Below are positions 9,752-18,355 of a stretch of DNA of 43,864 nucleotides, piece by piece (the stretch's first letter is position 1; the number at the start of each line of letters is the position of its first letter). The position numbers and the translations under genes are program-made. The notes under the pieces are model-generated. The model was not told the origin of the DNA, made no database searches, and saw only the letters and a program-made list of their open reading frames with translations. The stretch is from Carboxylicivirga sp. (GTDB lineage Bacteria; Bacteroidota; Bacteroidia; Bacteroidales; Marinilabiliaceae), in contig JAOARW010000090.1 in the NCBI GenBank assembly GCA_025210475.1, forward strand, positions 1 through 43,864, given 5' to 3'.

Positions 9752-11677
9752 CTATTTACTCTGACTTTGCACATCTTCAATCATCCCCTCTTTGGTAAGA
9801 ACAAAACTTTCCGACTCAGTAATTTTCTCAATTGGTAAAACAATTTCTCTGGGCTGAAAAAGTAACTTGACTGTATCGGGAGTATTTAGTTCAATATTAA
9901 TAACCTTTGAAGAGTCAACACTAAATGTTTGTTTAACTGAACCTATTAACACTTCAACCTCAGTATCTCCTTCATCGATAATGCTTTTAAGATCCAGATT
10001 AACTTTTTGTTTTCTTTCGCGCTCCTTTTGAGCTGCCAACTTTAGCTGCTCTTCTTTAATAAGCGCTTTCAATTCATCCAATGATGGCAGTTGATTCTCA
10101 CTTAATGATTTAACATCCATCAACTGCGCTTCGCTCATTTGACCAAAAACATTGACCGATTGCACAGCTATTTGATTTAATGGGATCAGCATATCGTTGA
10201 CTTGCTGTTTATCCATTAACTCTTCGAGTGGTTCTGTTTTTAAACGATATACTTCCAGCAACTTTAAAGATTCGTTTCGCCCAAGAATCTGACTGTACCA
10301 AACTTCACCGTACTTATAATGAAAAACATATGATGCTACCTTATCTTTTTCACTCATAGTCCATTTAACGCCAATCCGATTTTCAACCTCACTCAACTCA
10401 ACAATGGGCTTATCAGGAATCTGTTTTCCTAACCAAGGTGATGCCGGAACAAGAGCAGGCTGCTGAAATGGACCGTTTTTAATGGTTTGAGTTAATTCTT
10501 CCGATTTCAGCAAGGAATTAATATTCCAGTAAACAATACCCGGACTTTGACTCAACATTCCCCGGGTAATCATCACCTGATTAAAGGCCTCATCAGCTTC
10601 TGTACTTCCCGCTTTAGCCTTGGGGCTAATACCCGGCCAAAAGTGGCGTTGTTTAAAGTTCTGACTCTCCCACCAACCAACTAAAACCGGAAAACTTTGA
10701 GCTACTTGATTAACGGGCCAATACAATTGCGGGGTCCAATAATCAACCCACCCTTTATTGAGCCATAGCTTGGCATCAGCATAAAGAGCATCATATTGAT
10801 CAAGCCCCTTGATAGATTCGGGATGATTAGGCCGCCAGACACCAAAAGGACTTAAACCAAACTTAACATGTGGTTTTTCAGATTTGATGCCCTTATATAT
10901 TCGCTTCATAAATTGATTAACAGCATCCCGACGCCAATCACCACGTGATAATTTTCCGCCTTTGTCAGTGTAATTCTTCCAACTGGCATCATCCGGGAAA
11001 TCTTTTCCCTTGTGATAAGAGGGGTATGGATAAAAATAATCATCAAAGTGAATTCCATCCACATTATAACGCTTAACAACATCCATCACTACATTGTAAG
11101 AATGGTCCTGTGTTCCCTGTTCTGTTGGGATCATCCAGTAAAACCCATTTTCGAGCTTAACTACTAATTCCGGATGAGTTTTAACAATTGAATTTTCACT
11201 TACCGCTCCCCCACTGGTATGATGAGCTCGGTACGGATTGAACCAGGCATGAAACTCCAAAGCTCGCTTATGAGCTTCTTCAATCCAAAAATCTAAAGGA
11301 TCGTAATACGGAACTGGCTTCTCACCCTGAGCGCCTGTGAGAAAATAAGACCATGGTTCCTTTTCCGAATTATATAATGCGTCGCATTGAGGGCGAACCT
11401 GAAAAATAACCGCATTAAAGTTATTGTCTTTCAGAAAGTCCAATAAGGCAATTGCCTCTTCCTTTTGTTGCTTAACTGTTAAACCCGGCTTACTTGGCCA
11501 GTTAATATTAGCAACGGTGGCAATCCATGCAGCCCTGAATTCACGCTGTACCTGGGGCACTTTCAAATCGGGAACTGAAGGTTTGTTTTTTTGAACATGT
11601 CGTGATCCGGAACATTGCACGAATAATGCCACCAATACCATTAGTATTAATTGCCTGATAATATTTTGATAATTCAT
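9752..11677 (-). CDS. YngK-like glycoside hydrolase (GHL10/DUF187), exported
   Basis: This is a putative secreted glycosidase. The N-terminus is a lipoprotein-like signal with Cys22 (LFVQC). Residues about 45-370 form the GHL10 TIM barrel: FRAAWIATVANINWPS, then VIFQVRPQCDALY, WFNPYRAHHT, VDGIHFDDYFYPYP and FGLSPFGVWRP, which are the usual family blocks. The region after residue 385 looks like a Fn3-type segment followed by a Lys/Glu-rich helical stretch (about 545-580) and a short beta-rich end. It begins 38 bases after the dipeptide epimerase stop and ends 33 bases before the D-lactate dehydrogenase start, so it is in the same operon. The family's substrate is poorly known; a role on murein glycan or attached sugars is inferred from the neighbours. 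Confidence 0.88.
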   Translation of the reverse strand: MNYQNIIRQLILMVLVALFVQCSGSRHVQKNKPSVPDLKVPQVQREFRAAWIATVANINWPSKPGLTVKQQKEEAIALLDFLKDNNFNAVIFQVRPQCDALYNSEKEPWSYFLTGAQGEKPVPYYDPLDFWIEEAHKRALEFHAWFNPYRAHHTSGGAVSENSIVKTHPELVVKLENGFYWMIPTEQGTQDHSYNVVMDVVKRYNVDGIHFDDYFYPYPSYHKGKDFPDDASWKNYTDKGGKLSRGDWRRDAVNQFMKRIYKGIKSEKPHVKFGLSPFGVWRPNHPESIKGLDQYDALYADAKLWLNKGWVDYWTPQLYWPVNQVAQSFPVLVGWWESQNFKQRHFWPGISPKAKAGSTEADEAFNQVMITRGMLSQSPGIVYWNINSLLKSEELTQTIKNGPFQQPALVPASPWLGKQIPDKPIVELSEVENRIGVKWTMSEKDKVASYVFHYKYGEVWYSQILGRNESLKLLEVYRLKTEPLEELMDKQQVNDMLIPLNQIAVQSVNVFGQMSEAQLMDVKSLSENQLPSLDELKALIKEEQLKLAAQKERERKQKVNLDLKSIIDEGDTEVEVLIGSVKQTFSVDSSKVINIELNTPDTVKLLFQPREIVLPIEKITESESFVLTKEGMIEDVQSQSK

Positions 11678-11715
11678 TTTCTTTCCCTGCTTTATTTTTC
11701 GCTCGTGATAACTTA

Positions 11716-12855
11716 TTATTTATTAATCCCTATTCCCGGATATTCACTCAAGGTGACTTTGCCATCAATCACTTTCATTCCTTCAAACACATCATTTGAA
11801 ATCAAAAGATTCCCATCCAAATCGGCCCAATCTACCAATGGCGATAACTGTGCTGCTGCCGAAACAGCGCATGAAGTAGCAGTCATGCAGCCAATCATCA
11901 CTTTCATATCCATGGCCCGGGCTAGTGTTATCATCTTTCTGGCTGCCCTAAGACCACCACACTTCATTAGTTTGATATTGATACCCGAATAAACACCTTT
12001 CAATGGCAATACATCATGCACCGTTTGCAAGGCTTCATCTGCCACAATTGGAAGCGGACTATTTTGCGTTAACCAAGCCATATCTTCAATTGCATCTATA
12101 GCTTTTGACATGGGTTGTTCAACAAAAACAACTCCTTGCTCCTTCAACCAATGTATCAACTCCAAAGCCTGATGTTTATCTTTCCATCCCTGATTAACAT
12201 CCACACATAATGGCTTATCTGTTACACTTCGGATGGTCGTAATAATTTCCTGATCATTCCCCCTGCCCAATTTCACCTTTAGGATATTGTAGGGATTAGC
12301 TTCTTCAACCTTTTTCTTTACTACCTCAGGCGTATCGATGCCAATGGTAAAACTTGTATCCGGTGTTTTTAATGGATCAAGTCCCCATAATCTAAAAAGA
12401 GGCTGTCCTACCAATTTGCCTAATAAATCGTGCAATGCAATATCAACCGCGGCTTTGGCAGCGTAATTACCCACATCCAGTGCATCTATATATTCCAGAA
12501 TATCCTCAATAAGAAAAGGACTTGAATAGGCTTCCAAATCAATTTTTGACAAAAAACTTGCAGCTGTCGCATGAGACTCACCGAGATAAGGAGGCATCGA
12601 TGCCTCTCCATAACCAATGAATTCCTCATATTTTATCTCCACCAGCATCACCGGTGTTGTTGTTCGAGAATTGGACGCTATTGTGAATGCATGCTTTAAC
12701 TGTAAATTATATGGCTTAAAGCTTAGTTGCATCTTTGATGATTGTATTCCCGTTTTTTTCGAAGCTCCTTCGCAGGCCCCAAAAAGGGACGAACCTACAA
12801 CGGCTGAACCAGCCATTATTCCAGTAGATTTCAAGAAATTTCGTCTGCTATACAT
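11716..12855 (-). CDS. exported dipeptide epimerase (L-Ala-D/L-Glu type)
   Basis: This enolase-superfamily enzyme is expected to epimerise L-Ala-D-Glu from murein peptides to L-Ala-L-Glu. I chose the start at 12855 (MYSRRNFLKS) rather than the longer frame from 12957. It yields a twin-arginine-like signal (SRRNFLK plus hydrophobic core, Cys28 as a possible lipidation site) and lies 11 bases after the NlpC/P60 stop. Acid/base Lys193 and Lys195 (LKVKLG), metal ligands Asp219 (CVDVN), Glu246 (VEQP) and Asp273 (ADEA), and the second Lys295 (INIKLMK) are all present. The mature part is about 350 residues, normal for the family. The export signal is notable because the Escherichia coli and Bacillus enzymes are cytoplasmic. 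It would act after the NlpC/P60 endopeptidase encoded just upstream. Confidence 0.9.
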   Translation of the reverse strand: MYSRRNFLKSTGIMAGSAVVGSSLFGACEGASKKTGIQSSKMQLSFKPYNLQLKHAFTIASNSRTTTPVMLVEIKYEEFIGYGEASMPPYLGESHATAASFLSKIDLEAYSSPFLIEDILEYIDALDVGNYAAKAAVDIALHDLLGKLVGQPLFRLWGLDPLKTPDTSFTIGIDTPEVVKKKVEEANPYNILKVKLGRGNDQEIITTIRSVTDKPLCVDVNQGWKDKHQALELIHWLKEQGVVFVEQPMSKAIDAIEDMAWLTQNSPLPIVADEALQTVHDVLPLKGVYSGINIKLMKCGGLRAARKMITLARAMDMKVMIGCMTATSCAVSAAAQLSPLVDWADLDGNLLISNDVFEGMKVIDGKVTLSEYPGIGINK

Positions 12856-12866
12856 AGTTACTTTGC

Positions 12867-14027
12867 TTAATTGATTACAACATACCATGGGTGTCGCACT
12901 TGTGAGATTATACCTTTTTCGCCTTCGTGCCCAATATATCTCTGCGCACCAAGCCATGAATTAGATCGATAGCCACTGTAATTATTACGGGCACTATCAA
13001 GACTGTTAATCTTAACACGGCCGGCAGAATGTATAAATTCTGTATCCCCGATATACATCGCAACATGAGTCACCCTTCTTGGTTCCCGGTTTCCAAAAAA
13101 CAATAAATCACCGGTTTTGAGCGAATCAATTTTCAGATCAACCGACTGACCATATTTAATCTGTTGCGATGCATCGCGCGCCAAAACATAGCCATTCATC
13201 CAATATATATTCTTTACAAATCCGGAACAGTCGATAGCCTTAGATGAAGTACCACCCCATAAATAGGGTAAACCCAAATACTCTATCGATGTTTCAACCA
13301 GCTTTGAAGCCAACAGGTCCTGTTGATCTTTAGAAGTAATAAACTCCTTAACATTTCCAGAATTCATAGTTCCATATCTACCATCTGGCAATAGTAGGGT
13401 GACTTGTTTTTGTTTCTTTTTCATTAATTCCAGCAAACTACCTTTCACCACATCACTCACCCGATTACCATCTTCATCGATCAACCAACTATCTTCCGTA
13501 ATTAAAACCCGATTACTTTGTCGCCATCCCTTAAAGCCTTCATCATCTATAAACTGCAGAGATGAGTTATTAGTCCACGCAATATAATTATCCGGCGATT
13601 GCACCAGCGACCATCCGTCCATCGTTTTAAGCACTTTAACCGGCGTTCCCATAATCGTTTGAGATACCAATTGTGCCGAATGCCTTGGCTTATCACGCAG
13701 ATTGGCAAGACTAAGAGTTGTTATTGCCCATTTTTTATCAATATCTGCCTCCGGTAGAATTTTAAGACTATCAATTACCTTATAACTTAAACCCTCCAGG
13801 CGAGTTAACAGTTCTTGTTTAGCTGCAGGCAAAGTAGTTTCTCCTTTTACCGTGAGCCCCTCCGAACTATGGAAAAACACAACTTCAAGCACATCCACCC
13901 TCGAATCTGGCAAGTATTCATTTACAACATCCCGCAAAGTACTTTCATAATCATCTTTTGCAATGGAGCATCCTACAAAACAAACCAGTAACATAAGCAT
14001 TATCAACTTCGATAATATTTTTCTCAT
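12867..14027 (-). CDS. NlpC/P60 muropeptide endopeptidase with SH3 domains (YkfC-like lipoprotein)
   Basis: This is an exported cysteine peptidase expected to cut gamma-D-Glu to diamino-acid bonds of murein peptides, releasing L-Ala-D-Glu. The lipobox is FVGC (Cys20). Residues about 100-235 hold two bacterial SH3-like modules (LANLRDKPRHSAQLV, GTPVKVLKTMDGWSLVQ). The NlpC/P60 domain spans about 240-370 with catalytic Cys267 (DCSGF), His321 (THVAMYIGD) and His333 (FIHSAG). The length of 386 fits YkfC-type enzymes. Coupling with the next gene, the dipeptide epimerase, repeats the ykfB-ykfC pairing known in Bacillus. The 17-mer TTGTATTACATATTACA at 14037-14053 lies just upstream of its start and recurs at 15599-15615. 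Confidence 0.92.
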   Translation of the reverse strand: MRKILSKLIMLMLLVCFVGCSIAKDDYESTLRDVVNEYLPDSRVDVLEVVFFHSSEGLTVKGETTLPAAKQELLTRLEGLSYKVIDSLKILPEADIDKKWAITTLSLANLRDKPRHSAQLVSQTIMGTPVKVLKTMDGWSLVQSPDNYIAWTNNSSLQFIDDEGFKGWRQSNRVLITEDSWLIDEDGNRVSDVVKGSLLELMKKKQKQVTLLLPDGRYGTMNSGNVKEFITSKDQQDLLASKLVETSIEYLGLPYLWGGTSSKAIDCSGFVKNIYWMNGYVLARDASQQIKYGQSVDLKIDSLKTGDLLFFGNREPRRVTHVAMYIGDTEFIHSAGRVKINSLDSARNNYSGYRSNSWLGAQRYIGHEGEKGIISQVRHPWYVVIN

Positions 14028-14036
14028 ATTCGTATG

Positions 14037-14053
14037 TTGTATTACATATTACA
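14037..14053. promoter_or_regulatory. 17-base motif upstream of nlpC, repeated at the namZ divergence
   Basis: The sequence TTGTATTACATATTACA is found here, 10-26 bases upstream of the nlpC start, and again exactly at 15599-15615. It shares 10 of 13 positions with the motif in front of susC and gntR. It is a candidate regulator-binding site; function is inferred. Confidence 0.4.
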
Positions 14054-14119
14054 CTTTTCAAAAGTACGAATAGTTCTGTAATCATCAAATAAATAATAGC
14101 TAAATCACGAAGTCACTTT

Positions 14120-15556
14120 TCAATTACGGTCAACATAGTTAACCTCGAGCCTATAATTCCATTGATTAAAGTATAAGTTACCTCCTTTCCACTCTACCTC
14201 TCCACGCTGAAAGTCCCACGGTTCACTTCGCAGGAATTTCTTAGCAGGATAGAACTCACCGCCAATGCCATCATTAATAATTAATCGATAAGCATCAATT
14301 CCTGACATGTAAAATTCACGTAAGTGCTGATTGTTTGAATCTTGTAAGCCAAAGGACATATCCAGCGGTACCCAACCAATGCCTTGGTAATAAACCTCAC
14401 ACCAGTCATGTAAGTTTTCTTCGCCCGGATGCAACATCCAACCGCTTTGCCAACGAACCGGAATGCCTCTGTAGCGGGCCATCGCCATAAACAACAGGGT
14501 TTGCATACCGCAGTCACCCTTTTTGTTTTTTAATACATACTGTGGAATATCTGGCATAATTCCATATTCAAGAGCTCCGGCCCAAGGTATATTTTTATCA
14601 ATCCAGTAGAAGATATCCCTTACCTGAATAAACGGATTAACTTCCTCACCGCAAATACTATCAGCCAACTGCCGTATATTCTGTGAGAAGTTTATTTGTG
14701 GCAACTGCTCTTTGGTATATTCCTTAAATACAAAACTCGCTCTATCATAAGGTAATACTTTCTCCTTCGATAAATTAACGTACTCTGCCTGTGAATCAAA
14801 ACTAAACTTCAGATTAAACACTGTTTTTGAATTCGCGATAGCCACTTGCTCCAGATAAACACTTCGATGAATGCATGTATCACTGGATAATTGATAGTTA
14901 CCTGGTTCAACATTCAATAATTTCACATTTGATTGACGCCCGTGTATTTCCTTTGGAAAGGGTAACCAGCAACAAATTGTATCACCTGCAGGCACTACAT
15001 CAGCATCAATCGTTAAAACAAAATCAATTATAAAACTATGTTGCTGCACCATAGAGTACTTGCAGGTATTAGTTTTGGCCATTACATCAGCTGTGTGTTC
15101 CAGACAGAAAGCATCCAAAGCATCATCCAACAAACCGTCGCCTTTGCCCGTCAGAATGGCCAGATTTGAGGCCGCTCGTTTAAAGTATCGCCGCTCTCCA
15201 TTTAACACTCTGCCTTCCAACAAACCAGTCGTTTTCCATAATTCCCACTCAGCTTCGCTATAGTCACCAATTCTTGCCAACAACTGCTCCCTCACTTTCG
15301 ATTCACTCACCTCAAAATCAAGCGCAATGCGCATAGCCAGCTGTTCAAATGAATCAGCTTTCATCCAGATTTTACTATACACATCCGAATTGTTTTTAAG
15401 TGAATCAGCCCAACTTTCAACCCTTGCCAACTGCCCATTTTCCAGCATTAAAGCCGGAACACTCCAATCAACAATAGGCTTATCGTCTGATTGACATCCA
15501 AACAACAGAAATACGAAGAAAAATACTCCTAATAATTTTACTAACGAGTTTTGCAT
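14120..15556 (-). CDS. transglutaminase-like cysteine-protease-fold lipoprotein
   Basis: This is an exported protein of the transglutaminase-like superfamily, most members of which are hydrolases rather than cross-linkers. The lipobox is LLFGC (Cys21). The N-terminal 290 residues are a helical then beta-rich region without a clear family. The catalytic domain holds Cys349 (KKGDCGMQT), His383 (LHDWCEVYY) and Asp399 (WVPLDMSFG), in normal order and spacing. It is the first gene of a leftward series and ends 92 bases before nlpC. A likely minus-strand promoter lies at 15614-15644. Its place at the head of the murein-peptide genes suggests it acts on peptide stems or on envelope proteins, but this cannot be read from the sequence. 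Confidence 0.85.
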   Translation of the reverse strand: MQNSLVKLLGVFFFVFLLFGCQSDDKPIVDWSVPALMLENGQLARVESWADSLKNNSDVYSKIWMKADSFEQLAMRIALDFEVSESKVREQLLARIGDYSEAEWELWKTTGLLEGRVLNGERRYFKRAASNLAILTGKGDGLLDDALDAFCLEHTADVMAKTNTCKYSMVQQHSFIIDFVLTIDADVVPAGDTICCWLPFPKEIHGRQSNVKLLNVEPGNYQLSSDTCIHRSVYLEQVAIANSKTVFNLKFSFDSQAEYVNLSKEKVLPYDRASFVFKEYTKEQLPQINFSQNIRQLADSICGEEVNPFIQVRDIFYWIDKNIPWAGALEYGIMPDIPQYVLKNKKGDCGMQTLLFMAMARYRGIPVRWQSGWMLHPGEENLHDWCEVYYQGIGWVPLDMSFGLQDSNNQHLREFYMSGIDAYRLIINDGIGGEFYPAKKFLRSEPWDFQRGEVEWKGGNLYFNQWNYRLEVNYVDRN

Positions 15557-15593
15557 AACTTGGTATTTGTGGTAGTAAATTAGAAAAACAAAC

Positions 15594-15621
15594 TATATTT
15601 GTATTACATATTACAAATATA
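15594..15621. promoter_or_regulatory. palindromic divergent promoter region with face-to-face -7 elements
   Basis: A perfect 10-base inverted repeat (TATATTTGTA at 15594-15603, TACAAATATA at 15612-15621) has an 8-base spacer. Each arm contains TATATTTG, a match to the Bacteroidota -7 consensus TAnnTTTG, one on each strand. The minus-strand copy has TTTG 19 bases upstream (15641-15644) and should drive the transglutaminase series. The plus-strand copy has TTG 24 bases upstream (15567-15569) and should drive namZ. The palindrome also embeds the 17-mer seen at 14037. Confidence 0.6.
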
Positions 15622-15673
15622 CTAATCTTATAAATGACAACAAATTCTTTTTAATAATTAATATAATTACAGG

Positions 15674-16906
15674 ATGAAACGAACCTTGTTATTAAGTTTA
15701 GCCTTTTCGCTAAGTGTATTAATTTTTGCACAACATGTAGAAACCGGTATTGAGGTGCTACAAAACAATCAATTTGAAGCATTAAAGAACAAACGCATAG
15801 GCCTGATTACCAACCCAACAGGCATTAATAGCGAGCTTAAATCAAGCATTGACATACTTTTTGAGGCAGAAGATGTAAAGCTGACAGCTATGTATAGTCC
15901 GGAACATGGGGTACGAGGTGACTACTCAGCGGGTGATAAAGTTGGCTTTTTTACCGATCCTAAAACACAAGTACCAGTTTACAGTTTACATGGCAAACAC
16001 AAGAAACCAACCAAAGAAATGCTTAAAAACATTGATATCTTGGTTTATGACATACAGGACATTGGATCTCGCTCATACACCTATATCAGCACCTTAGGCC
16101 TGGCGATGGAAGCAGCTGCCGAAAACAACATTAAAATGGTGGTACTCGATCGTCCTAATCCGTTGGGAGGAATTAAAATGGAAGGCATGGTCACCGAACC
16201 GGAATTCATCTCATTTGTCAGCCAATTTCCAATCCCATATGTACATGGCTTGACGGTTGGTGAACTGGCCTTATTCCTGAACGGAGAAAAACTTCTCAAA
16301 GATGGCATTCAATGTGATCTTGAAATAATTAAGATGAATGGCTGGCAACGCTCCATGACATTTGAAGATACCGGATTACCCTGGATTCCTTCATCACCAC
16401 ATATTCCGCATGCTCACTCACCTTACTTTTACCCCGTCAGCGGCATTCTGGGTGAACTATATGTTTACAGCATTGGTGTAGGATACACTTTGCCGTTTCA
16501 ATTATTTGCTGCCGAATGGATTGATGCCGACAACCTGGCTTACAACCTGAACCAACTCAACATTACGGGTGTAACATTCCGCCCCGTTCACTTTAAACCA
16601 TATTATAGTGTTTCTAAAGGCAATTTGGTGCATGGAGTTCAAATACATTTAACAGATTATCAACAAGCGCCTTTATCACTTATTCAGTTTTATGTATTGC
16701 AAGAAGCACATAAACTTTGGCCGGAATACAACGTGTTTGAAATGTGTGATCAATCGCGAATTAGTATGTTTGACAAAGTTAGTGGAAGCGATAAAATTCG
16801 TAAGGAATTTACCAGGCGCTGGTTGGTAAAAGACATTGAAGACCTTTGGTACAAGGATATTAATAAATTTCGGAACACAGCAAAAAAGTACTTCCTTTAT
16901 CAATAG
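15674..16906 (+). CDS. namZ: exo-beta-N-acetylmuramidase NamZ (DUF1343)
   Basis: This enzyme removes MurNAc from the non-reducing end of murein glycan fragments, giving free MurNAc for the kinase/etherase route. It has a signal peptide (MKRTLLLSLAFSLSVLIFAQ) and so is periplasmic or secreted. DUF1343 blocks are clear: IGLITNPTGI near the N-terminus, YSPEHGVRGDYSAG, VYSLHG, LVYDIQDIGSRSYTY, LDRPNPLGG, and the C-terminal GELYVYSIGVGYTLPFQLF. The 410-residue length is normal. It is the only plus-strand gene between 137 and 27.6 kb and is divergent from the transglutaminase series. It converges on the ampG-like gene across a hairpin terminator. Free MurNAc is the substrate expected by murK and murQ at 27.7-29.4 kb. 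Confidence 0.93.
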   Translation: MKRTLLLSLAFSLSVLIFAQHVETGIEVLQNNQFEALKNKRIGLITNPTGINSELKSSIDILFEAEDVKLTAMYSPEHGVRGDYSAGDKVGFFTDPKTQVPVYSLHGKHKKPTKEMLKNIDILVYDIQDIGSRSYTYISTLGLAMEAAAENNIKMVVLDRPNPLGGIKMEGMVTEPEFISFVSQFPIPYVHGLTVGELALFLNGEKLLKDGIQCDLEIIKMNGWQRSMTFEDTGLPWIPSSPHIPHAHSPYFYPVSGILGELYVYSIGVGYTLPFQLFAAEWIDADNLAYNLNQLNITGVTFRPVHFKPYYSVSKGNLVHGVQIHLTDYQQAPLSLIQFYVLQEAHKLWPEYNVFEMCDQSRISMFDKVSGSDKIRKEFTRRWLVKDIEDLWYKDINKFRNTAKKYFLYQ

Positions 16907-16952
16907 ATAAAACAATTATAAAATCGGCTTTTATGTCGAATCCCTCTATGAA

Positions 16953-16977
16953 AAAAGCCGGCTTTAGACCGGCTTTT
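16953..16977. terminator. bidirectional terminator between namZ and ampG-like gene
   Basis: A perfect 9-base stem AAAAGCCGG / CCGGCTTTT has a 7-base loop (CTTTAGA). The A and T runs on the two sides would serve both converging genes. Confidence 0.85.
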
Positions 16978-17068
16978 CATTTTTAATACACACAAACATA
17001 AATAGCGCAAGCTTGTACTTTATTACAATACAATGCCCAACAGATTCATCTCCCCATAGTGAAGAAGA

Positions 17069-18355
17069 TTATTTCTTTTTAATTCCGAAAGTTGGATCCA
17101 CCTTAATCAATTTCACCATAATAAAGCTTGGGATGGTACATAGGATGACCCAAATAAAGAAATGCTGATAGCCAATCATTTCCTGAACCCAGCCAGAAAT
17201 CATTCCTGGCACCATCATACCTAATGCCATTAAACCGGTACAGAATGCAAAGTGAGCCGTTTTATGCTCTCCTTCAGAAACATATATTTGATACAACATA
17301 TAGGCCGTAAAACCAAAGCCATAACCAAACTGCTCGATGGCCACCGAAATACTCACCATTACAAATGATTCGGGCAATACATAAGACAGGTACACATAAA
17401 CCAGGTTTGGCAGGTTAATAGCGAAGACCATGGGCCATAACCAATATTTAAGCCCCTTACGCGAAACTACCAAACCACCAAGAATCCCCCCAATGGTAAG
17501 GAAAATGACACCAATGGTACCATAGACGATACCAACCTGGCTGGTTGTTAATCCTAGCCCTCCTACTTCACGGCTATCTAATAAAAAGGGCGATGCCATC
17601 TTAACCAATTGCGACTCACCTAATCGATAAGTCAGTAACAATCCCATTATCAACCAAATATCTTTCTTAGTAAAAAAGGTGGTGAATGTTTTACCAAAGT
17701 CACTCATGACCTCACTCAGGCTTTTTACTTCTTTGTTCTGATCCTCTTCAGGATGTGGTAAAGCAAACTTATGATAGAGTGCAAATACCAGGAACATACC
17801 CGTAATAATATAAAAGGTCAATGACCAGGCGAGAGGAATACTTGGCTCTTGATTTCCAAAGAGCGTCATTTCCTCCAGCTGTCCTGCCAGATATACCAAC
17901 AAACCCTGCCCGGCAATCATGGCTAATCGATAGAAAGTACTACGAATGCCGATAAAGTAAGCCTGCTTGCTCTCATCCATACCAAACATGTAGAATCCGT
18001 CGGCAGCAATATCGTGGGTGGCCGAACTAAAAGCTAACAACCAGAAAAAAGCCAAGGTAGACTGAAAGAAAAAAGTAGTTGGAATGGTAAATGCAATACC
18101 CGCCAATCCGGCACCAATTAATAATTGCATGGTAACAATCCACCAGCGCTTGCTCTTAAGCACATCAACCACCGGACTCCAAAACGGCTTTATAACCCAG
18201 GGCAGATACAACCACGATGTATATAAGGCAATATCGGTGTTAGATATTTCTAACTTCTTATACATGATAACCGCCAGAGTCATTACCACAACATAGGGTA
18301 TGCCTTCGGCAAAATATAATGAGGGCACCCAGGCCCAAGGTGATTTTTGTTTCAT
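17069..18355 (-). CDS. ampG: AmpG-like MFS muropeptide permease
   Basis: This inner-membrane major facilitator protein of 428 residues has about 12 hydrophobic segments. It resembles AmpG, which brings GlcNAc-anhydroMurNAc peptides or related muropeptides into the cytoplasm. Diagnostic blocks are YFAEGIPYVVVM at the N-terminus, LYLPWVIKPFWSPVVDVL (AmpG: LKFLWAPLLD) and SSATHDIAADGFYMFG (AmpG: ATQDIAIDA). It is the last gene of the leftward block that starts with the amidase. It lies 496 bases from the SpoIID gene, across a large inverted-repeat region. The exact cargo (muropeptide or MurNAc) cannot be decided from sequence; a MurNAc or disaccharide transporter is the main alternative. Confidence 0.82.
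   Translation of the reverse strand: MKQKSPWAWVPSLYFAEGIPYVVVMTLAVIMYKKLEISNTDIALYTSWLYLPWVIKPFWSPVVDVLKSKRWWIVTMQLLIGAGLAGIAFTIPTTFFFQSTLAFFWLLAFSSATHDIAADGFYMFGMDESKQAYFIGIRSTFYRLAMIAGQGLLVYLAGQLEEMTLFGNQEPSIPLAWSLTFYIITGMFLVFALYHKFALPHPEEDQNKEVKSLSEVMSDFGKTFTTFFTKKDIWLIMGLLLTYRLGESQLVKMASPFLLDSREVGGLGLTTSQVGIVYGTIGVIFLTIGGILGGLVVSRKGLKYWLWPMVFAINLPNLVYVYLSYVLPESFVMVSISVAIEQFGYGFGFTAYMLYQIYVSEGEHKTAHFAFCTGLMALGMMVPGMISGWVQEMIGYQHFFIWVILCTIPSFIMVKLIKVDPTFGIKKK

Noticed and set aside
11651..11992. 113-residue plus-strand frame
   Set aside because: It is antisense to the ends of the epimerase and glycosidase genes and shows no coding character.
12856..12957. Longer N-terminus of the dipeptide epimerase from the ATG at 12957
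   Set aside because: It overlaps the 3' end of the NlpC/P60 gene by 91 bases, adds an unlikely leader, and would bury the SRRNFLK export signal. The ATG at 12855 is placed 11 bases after the upstream stop.
14281..14517. 78-residue minus-strand frame
   Set aside because: It lies within the transglutaminase-like gene in another frame; the longer frame has the intact catalytic triad.
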